Source of the DNA: Strigamia acuminata
Lineage: Eukaryota > Arthropoda > Chilopoda > Geophilomorpha > Linotaeniidae
Assembly: GCA_949358305.1 (NCBI GenBank)
Contig: OX442314.1
Coordinates: forward strand, 17,539,060-17,603,059
Length of the DNA: 64,000 bases
Reading direction: 5' to 3'
Shown: one piece after another, positions 57,358 to 64,000 of the stretch
Numbering within the stretch: position 1 is the stretch's first letter
Layout of the letters: the number at the start of each line of letters is the position of its first letter
The notes under the pieces: model-generated
What the model was told of the DNA's origin: nothing
Seen by the model: the letters and a program-made list of their open reading frames with translations, nothing else
Databases searched by the model: none
Position numbers and translations under genes: made by a program

Positions 57358-58653
57358 AAAACCGATGTCTTTTTTTTTTCTCACCAATATTTATTCAAAT
57401 TTGAAATAACAGACTTTTCATTTCTTCTGCATTAATTCAAGCATTGTTAGCATATATTCTTGACTGTCATAGCGTTTATTTTCTTTTCTTTTATGTCAAA
57501 ATTATGAACAAAGACAATTTTGCTTGTGTTTGAGTCATAAAACAAAAAAAATTTATTTACTAATTTCAAAGGTTAAAAAAATATGGTTGATCAATCTTAA
57601 ATCTTTAATTTTTGACGATGTTTGCAAATCACTGTTGAATACTGGCACGTGTTTCAGATCTCCTCATAACAAAGATGATTCATGACCTTAATTCTTCCAA
57701 CATGTATTTTTGGAGGAATAATAAGAGACTCATTTTTGCGCTATTAACTTGCATTGTAAGCATTAAGGTGATGGAAATTTGTTTTTTGAGGAGAGGTTGA
57801 TGTTTATAGAAATATATATTAAAATTTAAAAAAAAATAAAGTAAACGAGTGGGTTTGATTTTAATTTCTTAATTTTTCTTGATTTGTACCACTGTGTTGT
57901 AAAAATCTCACATTAAACCAATAGTTACTAATTGCTAGGAATAAATCACTTATTAGCGAATGCCGTATTCACACTGAGCTCAGGTTTGCGATTGATTTCG
58001 TTAAAACGCTTAATTTTTTAAGCTTTTTACGTTAAATTTAAAAAAAAGCAACCGTAATTACGTGTTAGGGTAATTTAAAAAAGTTGTAAAACAGTTACAG
58101 GCACAGTCAAACAAACAAATGCAAGTAGATAAATTTATATATAGTTCTTGGTAGTTTTTTTAAACTTTACAAAATAGTTGATTAATTTGACTGTGACTAG
58201 AACTGCTGGATGTCGTGTGGAGTTCCGTTCTTCACATTAAGTGTTAGAATATTTTCAACAAATCAGTTCTGCATTTTGGATTTTAATTTCTGCTCGTAAA
58301 TGTGATTCATGTCGGTTCAGAATGCGTGGGGCTTTTGGTAGGGCACTTAAATTGATGTATCAAATTAGTCAAAATTTATCAAATTGAAACAAAAATATCA
58401 AAACAAAGAATATCGAAATCGAACTCGTTACCTTGGAATTTGTAATTTTGTAAAATTGCTTTTGTAAATGAATTTGATGTCTTGTAACTGGTTCGTAGAC
58501 TAAGAACATATTATATACAAAATTAAAATTTATTAGAAAATGGACAATGACTCAATGGCACCTCATTTCTTTTCACTCGTCATTTTAATTGCGATAAACA
58601 TATTACCAAATCTACAAAGCACACTACAAATTTGCATTCTACACACAAAAATT

Positions 58654-61291
58654 TTAGCTCGATTCTTTAGACGCGGCAGTCATTTGAATAACATTGCCAG
58701 TGCCAGGCATTACACCTATTGAAGGTTTACTCGCTTCGGATGTTGCATCGCCGCCCAATTCGGCGATTTCGGGAAGACGTCCATCTTTCTTTGCCTCGAG
58801 CTCACTCATCCATTCTACTTTCTGTTTATTTTGTTTCACGGCGTCTGTCACACGATCCATCGCCATTTGATGAGACAGAATTCCATCTTCAGAGGCGTAA
58901 GCGGCAGCCTGAAAATAATATTCACTCAAATTTAGAATTTATTAATCATTAAGAGGAATACTCGTAATACCTGCCACGCTACTCCTAATTTTGCAATTTC
59001 TCTTCCTGATAATCCTTTCGTAAGCCCCGCAATCTCCGTGCATAATTTGCCGTAGTCAAATTGAGCTACTTTCAATCTTCTATTACATAAACGAAAAAAA
59101 AATGTGACGATTACAAATTTTCTGCAGTTCTCTTATTGAATTTGCGCACCTTTTTCCCTCAGCTGCTGGTTGAAGCACGTATCTCTCAAAATATAAACGG
59201 ACTAATCTTTCACGTTCCTCTAAACCCGGCAATGTAAATTCTACCATTTCATCTATACGATCATTAACCGCCCAATCAAATTCTTCTGGAGTGTTACTGG
59301 CTAGTACAAGCATAAATCTAAAATAAAATTGTAAAAAGTACAAATAAAATACCAACGTGTTAATTTTAATTAATATTTCTTACTTATTCGATTGTTCACC
59401 AGTTTTGTATAGGAATGCATTTAACGTTGCCCGTAAATCTTCGCTCGTTAATCCCTATCGTGTATAATGTTTAATTAAACGTTACAACATCTAAAAAAAT
59501 TAAAAATTTTACCAAGCTACGTTTCCGCAAAAATGCATCAGCTTCATCTATAAAAAGCAAGAGCCCTCTTCGGCTAGTCGAAGCCCAGTCAAACAATTTG
59601 TGCATAGCTGTGACCCCTTCGCGCGCCATTGGAGCAACGTCACCACCCGTCATGATGGCATAGTCCATCCCAGAATGTAACGCCAACCTCTGCAAATATG
59701 CGGAAATATTTATAAAAACTTCCTGTTTTTATAATGCAATATTACCTTCGCAAAAAGTGTTTTGCCCGTTCCAGGTGGGCCATACATTATAATATTACGG
59801 AACATGCCCTTATTTCGTTTGGTGTTTCCAGTTGCTATGGCAATATCTCGAAGACGTGTTTCAAGTTTTGGATCTAGCACAACCCCTGCTAAGGCATCTT
59901 GTGGTCTGTTCATTAACCGCACTGCCGTCTATAGAAGAAATTTTATTAATTTGTATTTTATTTTAATTAATTATTAAATTCATTTGTTTATTACTGTGAT
60001 CGGATGTTTTAAGATTTCGAATGGAGTTAATCTTGAAGTTTCACGAACCAAAACTGGTTTTTTAAGCCGCGCTTCTATGTACCTCGCTAACACACCTGTG
60101 CCTCTTTTCGCAGTATACACTCCAACCGCTAACATGGACAAGCCGGCAGCCTTAAATATGTAAGAGATTTAAAAACGATTTTTACCTTTTTTTTACCTAT
60201 TTGTTTTACATACCGTGGCAAATACTTTATCCCAATCGCTGATAAATTTGTTAAAGCCAGTGCCTAAAACGTCGCTCACCGTTCTGTTAAAAACAATAAA
60301 ATAAAAATAAATTAAATAAATAAACTCAGAAAGAAGAATCATTGTTTACTTGATGGATTCGAGTAATGCCGCTTTGTTTTCAATGGCTTTTTGATGAAGG
60401 CGCTCGAGATAAAGATCGTGGTTTTCACGGTCAACCTTCCCTTTTGCAAGAACTTCGGCCTCAACTCGTCTAATTTCGCCTTTGGTTCGAAGTTCCATTT
60501 CGTGTTCAATCGCAGCTAAAAGGGATTAAACAAAAATTAAATAACTTCCTTAAATATGGAGGTAAAATAGAAATACCTTTTCGCATTGCTTCTTGCTTAG
60601 CGGTGGATTCCTCTTGCTTTCGCAGATTCTCGTCATTCATTCTTTGCTACTTACCAACAAACAAAATTTATTGCAAATAATCAAATCACAACTAACGAGT
60701 GAGTAATGTGTATTTATTTATATTTACATGTTGTAAAAGTTCATCTTCGTAACGTTTTCTGGCTAACTGATCCTGATACAAAGCCCTCTACAAATATAAA
60801 ACGACAAAACGTTAATTAACAAATAAACCATCGACGACCACAAACCTGTTGGTGCTGCTTCGTCTCTTCGGCTAACGTTTTTCTCCGCTCTTCAGCTTGT
60901 AATCGAATTTGGTCCAATTTTGTTTGCTCAACGTGGGCTTCGTATTCTTTGATCTTTTTTTGATGATCTAATTGCATCGTCATCTCTTGCATTTTGGATA
61001 AATCCAATGCATCTTTCGCGTTTCCTGTTAAAAAGACAAAATTTTCAATTTGAATAAATATTCAAAAGTTGGTTCATTCTCTTTCGACTTACGTGAGAGT
61101 TCCAATTCTTTCGCGGCTTTAGCGGCTCTTTCCAAAGCTGAGGAATCGAAGCGGTAAGCTTCCATTTTCCCCGATTTGTCGAGTGGAACTCCGCCGCCTC
61201 CGCCGCTGCTTCCACCTGCATCTCCAGTAGGTGGGATCGGAAACTGAGGTACATTTTGATTAGGATTTTTAATTCCAAAAAGCCAGGACAT
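58654..61291 (-). CDS. ATAD3A: ATAD3 mitochondrial AAA+ ATPase
   Basis: Inner-membrane mitochondrial ATPase needed for nucleoid and cristae organisation. Thirteen coding exons (minus): 61291-61093, 61024-60846, 60787-60728, 60646-60577, 60515-60350, 60283-60214, 60150-59995, 59928-59746, 59689-59513, 59454-59384, 59317-59150, 59079-58971, 58908-58654; 620 residues, phases consistent. The N-terminus [12 protein letters not shown] is typical and Gly-rich. A long coiled coil (about 70-225) is followed by a membrane segment ([14 protein letters not shown], about 249-262), Walker A GPPGTGKT (350-357), Walker [10 protein letters not shown] (404-412) and the arginine-rich AAA region. The C-terminal tail is Ser/Thr-rich. 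Full family length, no broken exon. Introns are 60-80 bases. Divergent with the phosphatase gene across about 390 bases. The stop is close to the end of the synaptobrevin duplication. Confidence 0.97.
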
Positions 61292-61682
61292 TATTTTGTA
61301 ACGTTACTTAGGCCTAAAATAATCGTAGTCTCCTACACGTGCTCTCAAACATACAGCAAATTGTCTGACGCAATATCCGTGTAGGGTTTCTAAAAAGGTG
61401 GTGTCAACCATAAAGCGATGAGATTCTATCAACTTATTGAAATTTTCATAAAATTTTCTTAATTACGGTGATTATTTGGAGAAAATTATTTGCGTTTTAA
61501 TTATTAAGTCAATTAAAAAACAAAATCATATCATTTATTAAACCAACATCATTGTGACCTTGATTAAACGCCGCAAAGTATTGCAGATATCTGGTTTTAT
61601 TACCACCACAGCGGGACGAAAAGGAGGGACCCTGACAAGGCGATTGTACTTTGCCGACGCAATTACGTGAATTCGAAATAAT
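61292..61682. promoter_or_regulatory. Shared divergent promoter interval
   Basis: The start codons of ATAD3 (minus) and the ILKAP-like gene (plus) are 391 bases apart with no gene between, so both promoters and 5' UTRs must lie here. No TATA box at a convincing position is evident. Confidence 0.6.
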
Positions 61683-63415
61683 ATGGATCTGTTTGGAGAT
61701 TTGCCGGCACCGAGTATGTAAAATGTCAATGTTTTAATAGCGAACTAACTGAAATTGAAACAATTAGGTGAATATCAAGCATCGTTGAACGAAGCAAGCG
61801 CGGGAAGCGTAGATTATCGGGCTGGAACGAGCTACAAACGGAAAGCAGAAGTTGATTATGAACAAGCGGCTAAAAAATCGGCACAAGGTTTACTTAGAAT
61901 AAGCAACGTAAAGACCGCTCTAATTACTTTTACTAATCAAAAACTGATGAAAAAAATTAAATTTAGCTATGGCATTTGAGCTCAAAAGTTTCGTGAAAGA
62001 CCGTAAGGGGGAACGAGAGGATATGCAAGACGCTCATACGATTTGTGAGAATCTGCACGAAGAAATTAAAGGTTTAGATCCTTCAGTGTAAGTATTATGT
62101 TTTAAAATTGATTTTAATTTTTTGTTTTTAAATTGTTTGATTTTTTTTTCAGAACGCGAATTCATTTTTATGGAGTTTTTGATGGGCATGGTGGTGCGAG
62201 AGCTTCGAAGTTCGTTGCTGATCATTTGCATCATAATATTGCAATAAAATTTCCGAAAGGTTTAGTATTAATTAGTAACAAGAGTGGGATTTGAGTCTAA
62301 TTATTTGTTTTGTTTAATAGGCGATGTCAAAGCAATTGAAAAGGAAATTAAGAAATGCTTTATTGATGCTTTTAAGAAAACCGATGATGATTTCCTTAGA
62401 GAGGCAACAAAATTGTAAAAACAAAAACATTTTATGTAATTTAAGCTGCAAAAAATTAATTCTTCATTACGAAATAGTAAACCGACGTGGAAGGATGGAA
62501 CAACTGTTGTTGGAATGTTCGTTATTAACGATATCATGTACATTACAAATTTGGGAGACAGCAAAGTACTAGAAATGAGGAAATTTACAATTTTTTAGGA
62601 ATGTATTTCCAAAAAAGTTGAGGGGGATCTGAAAATTTGATAATTGATGACTAAAAATTGTTTTTTGGAAAATATATTTCTCAAAAATAGCAGACCGCTT
62701 ATTGAAATCTTGAAATCTTATCGAATCTTGTTAATTCATGTTTAGGCTGTTTTAGCACGAATTAATGACAAAACCCAGTCCGCCGTTGCCATGCCTTTAA
62801 CCAATGATCACACACCAACGCAGTACGAGGAACGGATGCGAATTCAAAAGTCGGGTGGACAAGTGAGGTGTGTTACTAATACTTCTATTAAATTGTATTA
62901 TTTCTTAATTTAAAAAAAATAAAAATTTAAAATTAGAGAGGGCCGTGTCCACGGTGTGCTCGAAGTGTCTCGCTCGATCGGTGACGGCCAGTTCAAATCC
63001 CACGGTGTTAGTTGCTTGCCGGACATCAGACGTTGCCAACTCACATTGAAAGACAAGTATTTGAGCTAGTGACGTGGCAAGTTTAATTTTACAACTGATT
63101 ATTATTTTTTTCGCTGGAAATAGATTCGTTATTTTAGCTTGTGACGGTTTGTGGAAAGTGTTCACTCCGCACGAAGTTGTTTCTTTCGTGTTGGATGTTT
63201 TAATTGTAAGCCATTCGTAATCGTTTTATTTTTAAAGTCCTATTAATAAACTAAAACGTTATTTTCAGCGCTCAAAAGTCCCTGCTACAGACACGAAAAC
63301 AGAAGAAGAGGCGCGCTTTGAAGCTGCATGCACTAGATTGACCAATGAAGCTATACGACGTGGTTCCGATGATAACATTACCGTGCTCATTGTGTCCATT
63401 AATCGTGTACTTTAA
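61683..63415 (+). CDS. ILKAP: ILKAP-like PP2C Ser/Thr phosphatase
   Basis: Metal-dependent PPM-family phosphatase; the vertebrate ILKAP dampens integrin-linked kinase signalling. Ten coding exons: 61683-61713, 61768-61887, 61967-62087, 62153-62259, 62321-62414, 62478-62565, 62746-62867, 62937-63056, 63124-63205, 63269-63415; 343 residues, phases consistent. The N-terminus MDLFGDLPAP is diagnostic of ILKAP. PP2C motifs in order: KGEREDMQDAH (about 64-74), FDGHGG (100-105, metal-binding Asp101), YITNLGDSK, EVSRSIGDG, ACDGLW, GSDDNITVLIV. The usual GDSR is GDSK here. Exon 2 has a weak donor (G|GTTTAC), chosen because it is the only one keeping phase with exon 3. Nuclear or cytosolic, no signal peptide. 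Confidence 0.95.
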
Positions 63416-63994
63416 TTTTTAAATCAATCCGTTGTACCAAATTGTAATTATTGGTTTAAATATTGCATCGTATTTTACTTATTAAAGGTTATTTGAGTTG
63501 GATTAGCTATGCTTGAATTCATTCTACTGTTTTTCTTTCACGAATCAACGACCAAAACTCCAAAAATAATAAATGAACAATTCTTATTTAACGATCACGA
63601 GTCACGACATTGGTGCATTTTAAAAATGGCGCTTGGCAGTTTACATGAAAAAAGAGTTCCAAACACGAACAAACAATGCGCAAAAATGAATTATTAATGC
63701 AGTATACCGGCACAATGTATCAAATAAAGCTGACAGAATTTACTTTTCACAGAAACAACATTTTTATTTGTTCGAATATTACGAGTTTCCTTTCGGCGCA
63801 GTAAATGCGCCAGCCAATAGGAACGAAGAGGCGCTGTGTTGTGTTGCGCCGTGAATGAATCAGCGTGGGAAACACGCGGGTCTCAGTTGGTGATCACATT
63901 CCGTGAACGGCATAGTGGAGCTTGGTTTCTTCAGAGTATCTAGGTTGGCACAAATTCCACGACCTCGTATCAACTTGTTTTTACGACCTTAAGC
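63416..63994. other. 3' flank of ILKAP and probable promoter of the next gene
   Basis: AT-rich downstream sequence with an AATAAA-like signal (TCAAATAAAGC near 63720), then a GC-richer stretch from about 63790. TCTCAGTT at 63881-63888 matches the arthropod initiator (TCAGT). Confidence 0.4.
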
Positions 63995-64000
63995 ATGGCG
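63995..64000 (+). CDS. Possible start of the next gene (partial)
   Basis: AAGCATGGCG at the window edge has a good initiation context (purine at -3 region, ATGGCG) about 110 bases after the TCAGT initiator. Only two codons are visible, so identity is unknown. Confidence 0.25.

Noticed and set aside
59830-59843. GTTGCTATGGCAAT as an X-box
   Set aside because: It is inside ATAD3 coding sequence (Ala-Ile-Ala-Thr) and misses the last base, so a chance match is likely.
1-64000. CRISPR arrays, rRNA or bacterial operons
   Set aside because: Spliced genes, LTR and LINE elements show this is eukaryotic nuclear DNA. No regularly spaced repeats or rRNA-like sequence were seen.

Overview
The window is nuclear DNA of an animal, most likely an arthropod. 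The clearly protein-coding genes are split by short GT-AG introns (mostly 60-80 bases), the intergenic DNA is very AT-rich, and the synaptobrevin proteins are arthropod-like. Short introns with abundant LTR, LINE and MITE elements would suit a crustacean such as a water flea, but nothing seen fixes the species.

Layout. 0-19 kb holds two paralogous seven-transmembrane receptors of the secretin/methuselah-like type, facing each other tail to tail about 16 kb apart: the 3' exon of one at 761-1636 (+) and a long exon of the other at 17745-18747 (-). The gene-poor DNA from the window start to 15 kb carries at least eight 14-bp RFX-type X-box palindromes. It also holds a probable solo LTR (13977-14951), and two MITEs follow at 16.2 and 17.4 kb. 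19-31 kb is gene-poor, with a 1.2-kb MITE that has about 289-bp inverted repeats, a foldback element and one exon-like segment of unknown gene.

30.8-43.4 kb is a complete, very young Gypsy-type LTR retrotransposon on the minus strand with identical 528-bp LTRs. It encodes Gag, Pol with an unusual AT-hook-rich linker between RNase H and integrase, and a 934-residue third protein with two DnaJ-type CxxCxGxG zinc motifs. About 29 TCGCGA palindromes are scattered through the whole element. 44.1-47.2 kb is a 5'-truncated LINE with a long endonuclease/reverse-transcriptase ORF.

47.9-58.6 kb is a tandem duplication of a neuronal-type synaptobrevin (VAMP) gene with the same exon structure in both copies. 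Copy 2 keeps a canonical SNARE motif; copy 1 has changed surface residues but keeps the core layers. Both copies have downstream exons that could give alternative C-termini. 58.6-63.4 kb holds two complete, divergently transcribed housekeeping genes: ATAD3 (mitochondrial AAA+ ATPase, 13 coding exons, minus) and an ILKAP-like PP2C phosphatase (10 coding exons, plus). They share a promoter interval of about 390 bp. The first codons of another plus-strand gene may start at 63995.

All exon boundaries were read by eye from splice signals, reading frame and family similarity. Exon phases of ATAD3, ILKAP and both synaptobrevins were checked to be consistent from start to stop.
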